64,000 bases of DNA. Source: Dermatophilus congolensis (GTDB taxonomy: Bacteria > Actinomycetota > Actinomycetes > Actinomycetales > Dermatophilaceae). The DNA lies in NCBI RefSeq assembly GCF_900187045.1, contig NZ_LT906453.1, positions 1,798,001-1,862,000 on the forward strand, in the 5' to 3' direction. How positions within the stretch are numbered: position 1 is the first letter of the stretch; each line of letters opens with the position of its first letter. Under the pieces are notes generated by a model. It did not search any database. It was given only the letters and a program-made list of their open reading frames with translations, and was not told the origin of the DNA. A program made the translations under genes and the position numbers. Of this stretch, positions 1 to 9,005 are shown piece after piece.

Positions 1-1
1 G

Positions 2-3000
2 CACGCAGTCGATGTCGTGCATGCTCACGCGGCGCTACGGGCCCGCTACGACCCCGAGCACATGATCATGGTGGACACCAATGTGCCCCCTCCACACGTG
101 AGGGAATACACGATCGGGTCACAGATATCACAGCGCGCCGATGTGCGCCGGATCTTGATGCAAGAAACGATCAACATTGAAAAAGGGCGCAACTGGGCAG
201 CAGCCATCAGTAGCGGCCCGCAGCACGAACGGGTCATCCACCTCGTTTTCTCCCTCGCCGCAGTTGACCTAGCCGCAGTGGGAGTCGTGCACGAGCACCT
301 AGCTCGCGTATGCCGCGAACCGGACTACACACCGGCCATGCCAACAACAATCGCGCAGGTATACCAACAACACAGCGAGCGCACCTGCCCCCGACCGCGC
401 ACACACAACGACGCCGCACCAGCCATGTTGGATGGCCCCAAAATCGATGGTCTTTCCTCCCCAACACAGGCTGCGCCACACATGACCACACTGCGTCACT
501 GCCTCTCGCAAGAGCAGTGGCAGCGGCTAGAGCAGCGAGCGCACGAGCACGATGTCACTACCGCGGCGCTGGTGTTGACCCTGTATGAACGTGTGATTCG
601 GCGCTGGTCGCACAACCTAGATTTCTGTGTGACTATCGCCGCGCTCAACGTGCGGGGAACTGAAGACATGGTCGTGGACCGCACTGTCGCCTACGCTCAC
701 CGCGCTTATGACGGTGAAACTTTCGCAGAAGAACTCGCTGCAGTCTCGGCTGAATTGCGTCGTTGCCTAGCGCAGCAGCGCGATGCCATGGCCGAGATGC
801 GTCAGGCTCAGGTGCTCGACCAGCCAGTTGAGCCAAGTCGATTTGTGTTTACTTTTGCGCCGGCAACAAACATGTTCCCGCCTCAAGCAGTCCACACCTT
901 AGGGAAGGCAACTACCTGGGCCCAGACACCTCAGACTGCTTTCGATTTACGTATCGCCAAGATTGATCACGACACGATTGAAGTAGCCGCCGATGTGCGG
1001 GATGTAGCCCTTCCCCCAGATGTGAGCGAGGGCATCTTCACGATGCTGCTCGAACAGATCGACGATGTGATCACTTACGGGGCACCACATGCCCAGATTC
1101 CTCGTGAACAGGTTCAACAACGCGCTGTGGCGAACGCCAGCCAGCCGTGTGCACCCCAGCTCCTGCATGAGGGCGTGCGCGTGCATGCCCAGCGCAATCC
1201 ACACGCGGTGGCGCTTGTTGGGCCCGATGGGGAAACCGTCACGTACGCACAGTTGGATGCGCGAGCACGGTCAATAGGGGCCAGGATCGCCGCAGTGGCT
1301 GCCCCGGGCAGCTTGGTGGCCGTCCAGATGCCGCGCAGCGTTGAGCAGATCGTGGCTCTCGTGGGCGTGCTGTACGCCGGATGCGCCTACTTGCCGGTGA
1401 GTATTGAGGCTCCACAAGCCCGCGTGGAACGGATTCGTGAACGCTCAGGTTGGGCGGCCTTGATCACAGCCGATGGTGGCGACCTTGCCGGTGTGGACGT
1501 TGCGCCTCTGGAGCAGCCGGTTCCTGTTGATCCAGAGGCATTGGCGTATGTGATCTTCACCTCCGGGTCCACCGGGGAACCCAAAGGGGTTTCGATCAGT
1601 CATCAGGGAGCGCGAAACACCATCGATAGCCTGCGTCAGCGGCACAGCATCGGCGCTAGCGACACATTACTTGGCACTTCCGGTGTCGATTTTGATCTGA
1701 GTGTTCACGATGTGTTCGGTGCTTTCGCTGCCGGGGCGCGGCTAGTCGTTGTTGATGAAGCCGACGCCCGGGACCCATTTACCTGGGCCGAACTGGTGAA
1801 AACACACGGCGTGACCATTTGGAACAGCGTTCCCATGCTGTTGGAGATGCTGGTAGCTACCGGTGAGCAGCTGCCTACGCTGCGCCTGTTCCTCGTCTCC
1901 GGGGACTGGATTCCCTTGGACTTGCCGTCCCGGTCACGGGCGATGTCGCCAGGGTCGACGTTTGTTGCAATGGGTGGGGCAACCGAAGCCAGCATCTGGT
2001 CTAACGAATACGTCATTACCGGAGAGATACCGCAGCATTGGCCATCAATTCCCTACGGGCTGCCCCTGGATGGGCAGCAGTACCGGGTCGTTGATGCCCG
2101 TGATCGTGATGTGCCTGATGGGTGCGTCGGTGACTTGCTTATTGGTGGAGTTGGGGTAGCCAACGGCTACTACAACGACCCAGAGCGCACCGAGGCGTCG
2201 TTCTTGACTGATCAGGACGGTGTGCGCTGGTACCGCACTGGCGATCTGGGCTTGTGGGCTGAAGGGCTTGTGTTCTTCGCCGGGCGGCGAGACACCCAGG
2301 TGAAGGTTCGTGGGCACCGCATCGAGTGCGCTGAGATCGAAGTGTGCCTGAGCAACCTGCCAGGTATCGGCCGTGCTGTCGTGGTCCCGATCCGGAATCG
2401 TTCTGCCCTGGGAGCGGCGCTGGTGCCTCACGAACAGGCACAGATCGACGTGCCTGCAGCACTAGCGCACGTTGCCCAGCAGCTTCCGCATTACATGGTT
2501 CCAGCCAGCGCCATCATCGTCGATGACCTGCCGGTCACATCGAACGGGAAAGTGGATCGGGCCAGTCTCATCGACTGGATCGAGCGAGGTTCTGACCTGC
2601 AGGCTGTCGAAACGGTTGATGCCGACGATGACTTGGCACTGGTGTTGAAAATCTGGGCTGATGTGCTCGGTGTGCCGGTGCCAGCTACAGGTAACTTTTT
2701 CGAGCTCGGCGGTGATTCCCTCAAAGCTACCCGGATGTGTGCGCAGCTACGCAGCCACGGGTTTGAGGCTCAGCTGACGTCTTTGTTCCGGTACCCGAAC
2801 GCTGCTGCCTTCACTGCCGCGTGCCAGCAGCACAATGAAGGCGCCACCACTGACGGTAAAGCTGAAGAAGCCCAGCAACGCGGAGAAGACCACGCGCACA
2901 GTTGGCAAGAACTCGCAGCCGTGCAGGAAGTCAGCCTTGACACGCTTGGGCTAGGGCAGTGGTGTCGCTGGATGTGGAGCCATGTGCTGGCCGATGTGGC

Positions 3001-4399
3001 TGGCAACGAGCTCGAAACAGTCGTGGAAGACGACAGCGACTTTTTTGAGCTCGGCGGTGATTCCCTCAAAGCGGCGCGGCTATGCGCTGACCTGCGCATG
3101 TCCGGAGTGAGCGTGACTGTGGCAGATGTGTTCCGCCATCCACGGTTCGCTGACTTCGTTACCCGCTGCACCCCACTGGAAACGGACCACGTAGAGCAGA
3201 GCGCCACCACGGTTGGCTCCGTAGAGCAAGCGTTCCCGCTGACACCGCTGCAATTGGCCTACGCGCTGGGAGCAGACGGTATTCCTGGAGTGATTCGCAC
3301 CGACCCATGCGTTGCCGTGATCGTCTCGAGCACAGACACAGCGGTGCAACAACGCTGGCGTGTGGCGCTGGAAGCTGTGGTCGCACGCCACGACATCTTG
3401 AACCTGGTGCGCTCAGGTGACTTTGAGCAGCATGTAGCCCGCAGAAGTGAACCAGAATTCGTCGAATTGTCACTGCCGATGACCGACGAGCAGTTCCGTG
3501 CACTGCTTCAGCAGATGGATGTGAACATGCAGGCCAGCCCGGCAGTGCGAGGGGTGGTGCGCACAGACCGGCCCGATGAGCTGGGGTTGGTGTTCAACTA
3601 TCTGGCACTGGACTCTTCCAGCGTGGCGATTATTTTGCGTGACTTCGCCCAGATCGCCGCAGGAGCAGACCCAGGCACAAGCACAGTCTCGATCGATGCC
3701 TTCCGCGCCTACGTGGACCAACCCCCGGCACCGACACAAGCTGCTCTTCCACCAGCACCGCAGATCCCGGTCGGCACGGTGCCTACTGAGCCAGTCACTT
3801 TCGTTTCAACAGGCCAGGTATTGACCGCGGATGTTGTCCAGGCGTTGCAGCTGCGCGCCCGCGAACACGCCGTCACCGTCAACAGCATCGTCCTGAACTG
3901 CCTAGCGCAAGCCGTGACATCGGTGAACGGACAACAGTGCGTGACGATCAACGTTCCCACTGCGCACCGCCCCATCAACGCCGAAGACGCTGTGGGGCAG
4001 TTCAGCCAGCTGGCGCTATGCACGATCGAGCAGAACATGGGGTGGGAACAAACCCACGCCGAGCTTGGCCGGGCCGTAGCCACAGCAGGCCAGCTCAACG
4101 TGCAACGCACCACCGGCCGGCAGCGGTACCCACTGGTGTTCACCAGCCTGTTGGGTAGCGCATTGAGCCAACCGTTAGCTGACGGCCTCGTCCACACGGT
4201 CTGGACACACACCCGCACCCCCGCGGTTTTGATCGACTGCCAGGTAACACCGATGCCTGGTGGGCAGATCGAACTGCGCTGGGACATGCCCGCAGGCGTG
4301 GTGGATGCACAGTTCACGGACGCCGCGTTCACCACATTCGTCTCCTTGGTCAAGCAAAGCGCCGAGGCAGAACCAACCTCCGTGGAGGAAGCCTCGTGA
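2..4399 (+). CDS. Nonribosomal peptide synthetase, Cy-like / A(Cys) / PCP / PCP / Cy-like; 5' truncated by window edge
   Basis: The reading frame is open to the window edge and begins inside a condensation domain, so the true start lies upstream. Numbering from the GTG at 17, residues 1-355 are the rest of a heterocyclisation (Cy)-type domain with late motifs such as FVFTF and TPQTAFDL. Residues about 377-860 are an adenylation domain with FTSGSTGEPKG, YRTGDLG and NGKVDR. Two carrier domains follow, both with FELGGDSL (serines near 901 and 1015). Residues 1070-1440 are a second Cy-like domain opening with FPLTPLQLAYALG. By eye the A-domain pocket reads D-L-H-N-L-S-M-I-W, close to cysteine-activating pockets of HMWP2 and PchF. 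Both Cy-like domains have altered catalytic motifs: SxxxxDxxA at the N-terminus and NxxxxDxxS at the C-terminus, against the family DxxxxDxxS. The stop overlaps the thioesterase start by GTGA. Cysteine specificity is inferred. Confidence 0.93.
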   Translation, partial: HAVDVVHAHAALRARYDPEHMIMVDTNVPPPHVREYTIGSQISQRADVRRILMQETINIEKGRNWAAAISSGPQHERVIHLVFSLAAVDLAAVGVVHEHLARVCREPDYTPAMPTTIAQVYQQHSERTCPRPRTHNDAAPAMLDGPKIDGLSSPTQAAPHMTTLRHCLSQEQWQRLEQRAHEHDVTTAALVLTLYERVIRRWSHNLDFCVTIAALNVRGTEDMVVDRTVAYAHRAYDGETFAEELAAVSAELRRCLAQQRDAMAEMRQAQVLDQPVEPSRFVFTFAPATNMFPPQAVHTLGKATTWAQTPQTAFDLRIAKIDHDTIEVAADVRDVALPPDVSEGIFTMLLEQIDDVITYGAPHAQIPREQVQQRAVANASQPCAPQLLHEGVRVHAQRNPHAVALVGPDGETVTYAQLDARARSIGARIAAVAAPGSLVAVQMPRSVEQIVALVGVLYAGCAYLPVSIEAPQARVERIRERSGWAALITADGGDLAGVDVAPLEQPVPVDPEALAYVIFTSGSTGEPKGVSISHQGARNTIDSLRQRHSIGASDTLLGTSGVDFDLSVHDVFGAFAAGARLVVVDEADARDPFTWAELVKTHGVTIWNSVPMLLEMLVATGEQLPTLRLFLVSGDWIPLDLPSRSRAMSPGSTFVAMGGATEASIWSNEYVITGEIPQHWPSIPYGLPLDGQQYRVVDARDRDVPDGCVGDLLIGGVGVANGYYNDPERTEASFLTDQDGVRWYRTGDLGLWAEGLVFFAGRRDTQVKVRGHRIECAEIEVCLSNLPGIGRAVVVPIRNRSALGAALVPHEQAQIDVPAALAHVAQQLPHYMVPASAIIVDDLPVTSNGKVDRASLIDWIERGSDLQAVETVDADDDLALVLKIWADVLGVPVPATGNFFELGGDSLKATRMCAQLRSHGFEAQLTSLFRYPNAAAFTAACQQHNEGATTDGKAEEAQQRGEDHAHSWQELAAVQEVSLDTLGLGQWCRWMWSHVLADVAGNELETVVEDDSDFFELGGDSLKAARLCADLRMSGVSVTVADVFRHPRFADFVTRCTPLETDHVEQSATTVGSVEQAFPLTPLQLAYALGADGIPGVIRTDPCVAVIVSSTDTAVQQRWRVALEAVVARHDILNLVRSGDFEQHVARRSEPEFVELSLPMTDEQFRALLQQMDVNMQASPAVRGVVRTDRPDELGLVFNYLALDSSSVAIILRDFAQIAAGADPGTSTVSIDAFRAYVDQPPAPTQAALPPAPQIPVGTVPTEPVTFVSTGQVLTADVVQALQLRAREHAVTVNSIVLNCLAQAVTSVNGQQCVTINVPTAHRPINAEDAVGQFSQLALCTIEQNMGWEQTHAELGRAVATAGQLNVQRTTGRQRYPLVFTSLLGSALSQPLADGLVHTVWTHTRTPAVLIDCQVTPMPGGQIELRWDMPAGVVDAQFTDAAFTTFVSLVKQSAEAEPTSVEEAS

Positions 4400-5172
4400 A
4401 CCTCATCACTGCCCTGGGAGCCTCGGCAGCCAACACCAGCACCACCCGAGTAGTGCTGTTCCCGCACGCCGGCGGCACCCCCCGCTCCTACCGACACATC
4501 GCCGCGGCCCTGCCGAACATGCGCGTAGACGCGGTGACCTACCCCGGCCGGGATCACCTGCTAGACCGCCAACCCGCCCCCAGCATCGAAGCGATCGCTG
4601 CCGAAGTGACCCAGGAGCTCAGCAGCGACACCGATAACACCGAGCTGCTCATTCTGGTTGGGCATTCCCTGGGCGCATTCATCGCTTACGAAACCACCGC
4701 AGCACTGGAAGAACTACACCGACCGCAACGAGTCGTTTTGGTTGCCTCCGGTCAAAACCCGCCGCTGCCACGCGGCAGCACCGCCACTGCACCTACCCCA
4801 ACGGAAGACGAAGACATCATCGCCGACATCGTCAGACAGAACCCCGCAACAGCTCAGGTGTGGGCCGACCCGCATCTTCGCGAGTTCTTCCTACCCGCCG
4901 TGCGCGCCGACTACCAGCTGCTGCACGGCTACGTCCCCTCTGGGCGCCTCGTCGAGCAAATCCACGTGGTCGCCCCCCGCGACGACGAAGAAATTGACCA
5001 TGGACTCATCGACCAGTGGCAGCAATTCTCACGCCATGCCGTCCCCGTGACTGAAGTTCCCGGCGGACACATGTACCTGGAGAACAACGGTGACCTCTTA
5101 GCCGAGGTGATCCTGGCGGCCAGCAACAACAGCGCCGCTGGCGAACACACGAAGGCGGCCCACTATGCGTGA
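4396..5172 (+). CDS. Type II thioesterase of the metallophore NRPS cluster
   Basis: The 258-residue protein is a free-standing alpha/beta hydrolase of the GrsT/YbtT/PchC type. The nucleophile elbow GHSLG places the serine at residue 91. An early FPHAGGTPRSY motif provides the oxyanion region, an Asp lies in the VVAPRDDEEI segment, and the late GGHMYLE gives the histidine. Type II thioesterases clear stalled or wrongly primed carrier domains on NRPS lines. It starts at a GTG overlapping the NRPS stop (GTGA) and overlaps the next gene by 8 bp, so it is very probably translationally coupled. It is distinct from the release thioesterase at the end of the second NRPS. Confidence 0.92.
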   Translation: MNLITALGASAANTSTTRVVLFPHAGGTPRSYRHIAAALPNMRVDAVTYPGRDHLLDRQPAPSIEAIAAEVTQELSSDTDNTELLILVGHSLGAFIAYETTAALEELHRPQRVVLVASGQNPPLPRGSTATAPTPTEDEDIIADIVRQNPATAQVWADPHLREFFLPAVRADYQLLHGYVPSGRLVEQIHVVAPRDDEEIDHGLIDQWQQFSRHAVPVTEVPGGHMYLENNGDLLAEVILAASNNSAAGEHTKAAHYA

Positions 5173-6796
5173 GCTCGACCTGTTCACCCCACAGCAAGCC
5201 CAGAGCATCGATGCCATCCTCACCGGCACCGGCCGACGAGCAGCCGACGCCGCCGCAGTACTCCTCATCGAAGCAGCACAACAAACCTGCGCAGAGACAC
5301 TCACGGCGCCAGTTGGCGCCGCCGCATCAACCGGATCGGTGCTCTCTCGCGTACTGGCATTTACCCTGCGCAGCGACACCCAGGTGCAGTTAGCGGCAGC
5401 CGATGGCACACCTCGCTGGCAGATAGAGACAACCAGTTCCGGAGCAGTGCGGATCGAACGATCTGCTCATGCTCCAGCCGTTATCGGACTTAACGCAGCA
5501 GTACTCCAAGCCACCAGCGACCTGGCAATCTGGCTCCTGGACGCAGATCCCCAACGGTGGATGAAGCAGCTGCCTTGCCCGCGCGCACACGCCTGGCAGC
5601 GCCGCCTGGAAGACGAAGCAATCGCAGCCGAACACCTACTGTGGCAGTGGCTGCACCTGGACAGCCTTCCTGAGGATGGCCGCAGCGCCGCTGCCTGGTG
5701 GGAGCACCTGGGATACAGCAACGACCTGGACCTATTGCGCCAGACCTGGATTGACTGGCTGCTCAACACAGGCGCCCTCGTCCTGGATGCAGATCGCCTA
5801 CGCCCAGGAACACGTCAAGCTGCGTTTTCACAGGTCAGTGACCCCGCCGTGGTGTCACTGACCTGTTCTTTTGAGGCGCATCGAGATCTCATCACGCAGA
5901 TACTCACCGGGCAGGCTTCAGGATTGGCCTTACTCGAGGTCCCCGAGCTGCGGCCCACCAGCATCGCCGTTGCCGACCCACCTTTAAAACCTGTGTGGGA
6001 TGACCTCGCCGTCATGGTGCAGCACACCGCTTCACAAGCACCGGAAGCCACGGTCACAGTCGCTGATGTCGGGGGAGTGCTTACCGACAATCAGCACCTG
6101 CGCGAGCAACTCCTGCAAGCAGGCGCCCACATCGTGGCCGTACCAGCCGGGCGCCCTGCCCAGGAGAACGTCGATGCCGATATCGCCGTCGCGGTGCAGA
6201 CGCTGCACCGCTGGGCAGACCCAGCCCAGGCAGCCCGCGCCGTGGCGCGAAGCATCAAGCCAGCAGGCCACCTCCTGGCTGTGGAAACGACAACGACAGG
6301 GGCCCTTGGCCTACTCGTAGCAGGCATGATCGAGGGCGGCTTCATCGATGCCCACGGCACCCGCCGCGACACCCCCGCACATGATCGCCGCACCTGGCTT
6401 GAGGAGCTGGAGCACGCAGGTATGAAGTGCACGTGGGCTGAAACTGGCTCCAACCCCACCGTGGTCATCACTGCGCTATCCGAGCAGCAGCTACCCGCAG
6501 CTGCGTCACCGCAAGCGATAGCGCCCAGCACTCCCACGCAGATCGAACTTGCCCAGATCTGGGCGGAGTTGCTGAAAACACCACCAACCAGCATCGAAGA
6601 CTCCTTCTTCGAATTAGGCGGCGACAGCCTGCTAGCAACCCGTCTGGTCTCCACAGTGCGGCACCGATTCAACATCACGCTGCCTATGCGAGAACTCTTC
6701 GCCGATCCCCGGCTAGCAGGCGTTGCCCAGCGAATCGATGAACACGCCACCAACGGACTGGATGCAGATATGGCTATCGACGAGGGAGTCTTGTGA
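5165..6796 (+). CDS. Free-standing methyltransferase-like protein with C-terminal peptidyl carrier domain
   Basis: The 543-residue protein has three parts. Residues 1-270 are an uncharacterised alpha-rich region with several Trp residues. Residues about 275-435 look like a Rossmann methyltransferase fold as found in NRPS/PKS lines, with RWADPAQAARAVARSIKPAG resembling the post-motif helix of such domains. The SAM-binding glycine motif is not intact: VADVGGVLTDN stands where ExGxGxG is expected. Residues 455-525 are a convincing carrier domain with FELGGDSLLATRL, phosphopantetheine serine at 488. It may present an acyl or aminoacyl unit between the two NRPS proteins. Whether the middle domain still methylates is doubtful. 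The start ATG at 5165 lies inside the thioesterase end, and the stop overlaps the next gene by GTGA. Confidence 0.8.
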   Translation: MRELDLFTPQQAQSIDAILTGTGRRAADAAAVLLIEAAQQTCAETLTAPVGAAASTGSVLSRVLAFTLRSDTQVQLAAADGTPRWQIETTSSGAVRIERSAHAPAVIGLNAAVLQATSDLAIWLLDADPQRWMKQLPCPRAHAWQRRLEDEAIAAEHLLWQWLHLDSLPEDGRSAAAWWEHLGYSNDLDLLRQTWIDWLLNTGALVLDADRLRPGTRQAAFSQVSDPAVVSLTCSFEAHRDLITQILTGQASGLALLEVPELRPTSIAVADPPLKPVWDDLAVMVQHTASQAPEATVTVADVGGVLTDNQHLREQLLQAGAHIVAVPAGRPAQENVDADIAVAVQTLHRWADPAQAARAVARSIKPAGHLLAVETTTTGALGLLVAGMIEGGFIDAHGTRRDTPAHDRRTWLEELEHAGMKCTWAETGSNPTVVITALSEQQLPAAASPQAIAPSTPTQIELAQIWAELLKTPPTSIEDSFFELGGDSLLATRLVSTVRHRFNITLPMRELFADPRLAGVAQRIDEHATNGLDADMAIDEGVL

Positions 6797-7896
6797 GAAG
6801 ACGAGCAGTAGGAGTTATCGGAGCTTCTGGTGATATTGGCCAGCGAGCAGTTGAGGCGTTGCTGCGGCTGGGAGCACTCACCATTTCAGATCTGACGCTC
6901 GCGGGACGTCGAGTAGAAAACATTCCGGCACAGCTACACGGGCAGGCAACGCAACGTCGAGCCCTCGATGTCACAGACACCACCGAACTAGCGCGATTCG
7001 CCGCCGACCATGACGTCGTGCTGGACGTGACTGGACCAGCTCACCAACGCGCCCTGAACAGCGCCGCCGTGATCAGCGAGCACGGAGCTCACGTGGTCGC
7101 TGTCGGCGGCCCAGCAGATGCCCGATCCGTGCACAACCTGCACATCCGGGAAGAAACGACAGCGTTGTTTTACGCCGGCGCGATCCCTGGTGCCTCCGGC
7201 ATCATCCCGCGGGCTCTGCTGCAGCAGTGCCCCACCGCCAGGACCTTGGAGGTCTTGGCTGGCGGGGTAGGGGCGTTCACACTCGCTGGTGCTGAGGATT
7301 ACCTTGCCGGGCTAGCACACGGAGATGTCGAGCCGATGGCTGCCTGGCGTGAAGGAACAGTTCGTTCCGGGGCAGCCACTCGTATTGAACAGGTACGGCT
7401 TGCGGAGTTCACCGACCCCGTATCGCTGTTCCCGTACTGCGACCTAGAGGGGCAAGTAGTCGCACAAGAACACCACCTCACAGAAGCCACCTGGTACAGC
7501 GTCATGTCCGGTGAGGGCATCGCCGAGGTGCTACAGGTCGCTGCTGGTATGGGCATTAGCGCAGGGGCGCAACGGCTACGGGACGCCAGCATGGCCTTGG
7601 CTGCAGGGCGCCGCGTGCACGTCATGATGCGTGCCCGAACTGAGGATCAGCAGCTGGTGCTCCGCGCGCCAGGGGAAGCAGTGCTGGCTGGATGTGTGGC
7701 TGCGGTGGCAGTCAACGAAATCCTGGCTGGCCACGTCGGCGCGGGCGCTGCCATCGCCGCTCACGCTCTGGACCCGCAACGCGCCGTAGCGGCGCTATCG
7801 ATAGCTGACCAGCGCATAACAGTTACTCGAAGCTGCGTGGACGGCGAGACAACAGCAGAGGGCACCGGCGTTGACATGGATGAGGGAGAGCTGTGA
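6793..7896 (+). CDS. Saccharopine-dehydrogenase-like NAD(P)-dependent reductase in metallophore cluster
   Basis: The 367-residue protein opens with a Rossmann nucleotide motif, VGVIGASGDIGQRAV, typical of the saccharopine dehydrogenase family. A DVVLDVTGPAHQ segment and HVVAVGGPAD follow, also usual for that family. The exact reaction cannot be told from sequence. Proteins of this family occur beside NRPS genes of yersiniabactin-like clusters in Gram-positive bacteria (from memory), so a reductive or opine-forming step on the metallophore or its precursor is possible. GTGA overlaps join it to both neighbours, which ties it to the pathway. Confidence is high for the fold and low for the substrate. 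Confidence 0.75.
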   Translation: MRRRAVGVIGASGDIGQRAVEALLRLGALTISDLTLAGRRVENIPAQLHGQATQRRALDVTDTTELARFAADHDVVLDVTGPAHQRALNSAAVISEHGAHVVAVGGPADARSVHNLHIREETTALFYAGAIPGASGIIPRALLQQCPTARTLEVLAGGVGAFTLAGAEDYLAGLAHGDVEPMAAWREGTVRSGAATRIEQVRLAEFTDPVSLFPYCDLEGQVVAQEHHLTEATWYSVMSGEGIAEVLQVAAGMGISAGAQRLRDASMALAAGRRVHVMMRARTEDQQLVLRAPGEAVLAGCVAAVAVNEILAGHVGAGAAIAAHALDPQRAVAALSIADQRITVTRSCVDGETTAEGTGVDMDEGEL

Positions 7897-9005
7897 ACCG
7901 ACAACGACGTGTAGTGATTGCTGGCTCCACATTTGGGGCCATGTACGCGCGCGCGGTGAGCACGATGCCGCATGTAGATCTTGTGGGCATTCTGGGGCGG
8001 GGTAGCCAGCGTTCAACGGCTCTGGCCCAGCAGTGCGAGGTGCCGCTGTTCACCTCACCAGCGCAGGTACCTGACGATGTGGATTTGGTGTGTGTCGTTG
8101 TCCGTTCCGGCGGGGTTGGGGGATCAGGAACACAACTGGCAACCAGTCTGCTTGAACGTGGCATCTCAGTCCTGCATGAACTGCCTGTTGGCCAAGCCGA
8201 CGCCCGCACGCTAGTCCGCGCGGCCCGTGCCGGTGGGGCGTCAATAACGATCGCTGATCTGTACCGCTGGTTGCCCGCGGTACAGGCATTCCGTAACGCC
8301 GCGCACGAACTCCTGGCCCACGAGGATGCCCTAGCCATCGAGGCATCGCTGTCTATTCAACCTGCCCAAACCTTGGCGCGCATGCTCCTGGATTTGGGGA
8401 TCAACTCCAGGCCAGTCGATATGACCGTCACCGGATCATTGGTCAACGGCACTCTCGGATCGACACCAGTGACGGTGCGGTACGCGACAGTGCTCGATGA
8501 CCGCGACACCGACAACAACGTGCGCTTCCCCTCGATGTCGATCCACACCGGCAGCGGCACCCTCTGTCTGCGAGACGTTCACGGCCCGGTCCTGTGGACC
8601 CCCACGCTGCATCTACCGGAGGGGCTATGCAGCGACCCCCAGATGAGCGCCGCCGACACGATGATCGACTCCACAACCATGGCGCTGTACGAACAGCCAA
8701 CAACAACCGGAGCAGCCCTGCGTGACCTGTGGCCGGTAGCTATCGCACAACAAATTGATCAGGCCCTGACACAGGCAACCCACGGCGGTATGACCGCTAC
8801 GCACGCCCAGCAAGTACTTGCTGTCGCCTCCTTGTGGACGGCGCTGTCCAGTGGCCTAGCTTTCCCTCCTTCGGTCCCTGCGGTCGACCTTCAGGCTCGC
8901 CGCGCGCTCGCTGAACGCATGTCTGCCGCTGCGCGCCAGGGGAGTGTCGTTGAGAAAGAACCATATTCGTTGACCACAGCTTCTGAGAGGGGCGTTCGCC
9001 TGTGA
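7893..9005 (+). CDS. Thiazolinyl imide reductase, Irp3/PchG-like
   Basis: The 370-residue protein has an N-terminal Rossmann domain (VVIAGSTFGAMYARAV) and a Gfo/Idh/MocA-like second domain. The layout matches Irp3 of yersiniabactin and PchG of pyochelin: the atypical nucleotide loop GxxFGxxY, a VLHELPV segment where MocA enzymes have EKP, then ITIADLYRWLPAVQAF. These enzymes use NADPH to reduce a carrier-bound thiazoline to a thiazolidine in trans. Two Cys-type adenylation domains and a Cy domain in the adjoining NRPS genes supply the expected substrate. GTGA overlaps link it to genes on both sides. Confidence 0.88.
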   Translation: MNRQRRVVIAGSTFGAMYARAVSTMPHVDLVGILGRGSQRSTALAQQCEVPLFTSPAQVPDDVDLVCVVVRSGGVGGSGTQLATSLLERGISVLHELPVGQADARTLVRAARAGGASITIADLYRWLPAVQAFRNAAHELLAHEDALAIEASLSIQPAQTLARMLLDLGINSRPVDMTVTGSLVNGTLGSTPVTVRYATVLDDRDTDNNVRFPSMSIHTGSGTLCLRDVHGPVLWTPTLHLPEGLCSDPQMSAADTMIDSTTMALYEQPTTTGAALRDLWPVAIAQQIDQALTQATHGGMTATHAQQVLAVASLWTALSSGLAFPPSVPAVDLQARRALAERMSAAARQGSVVEKEPYSLTTASERGVRL

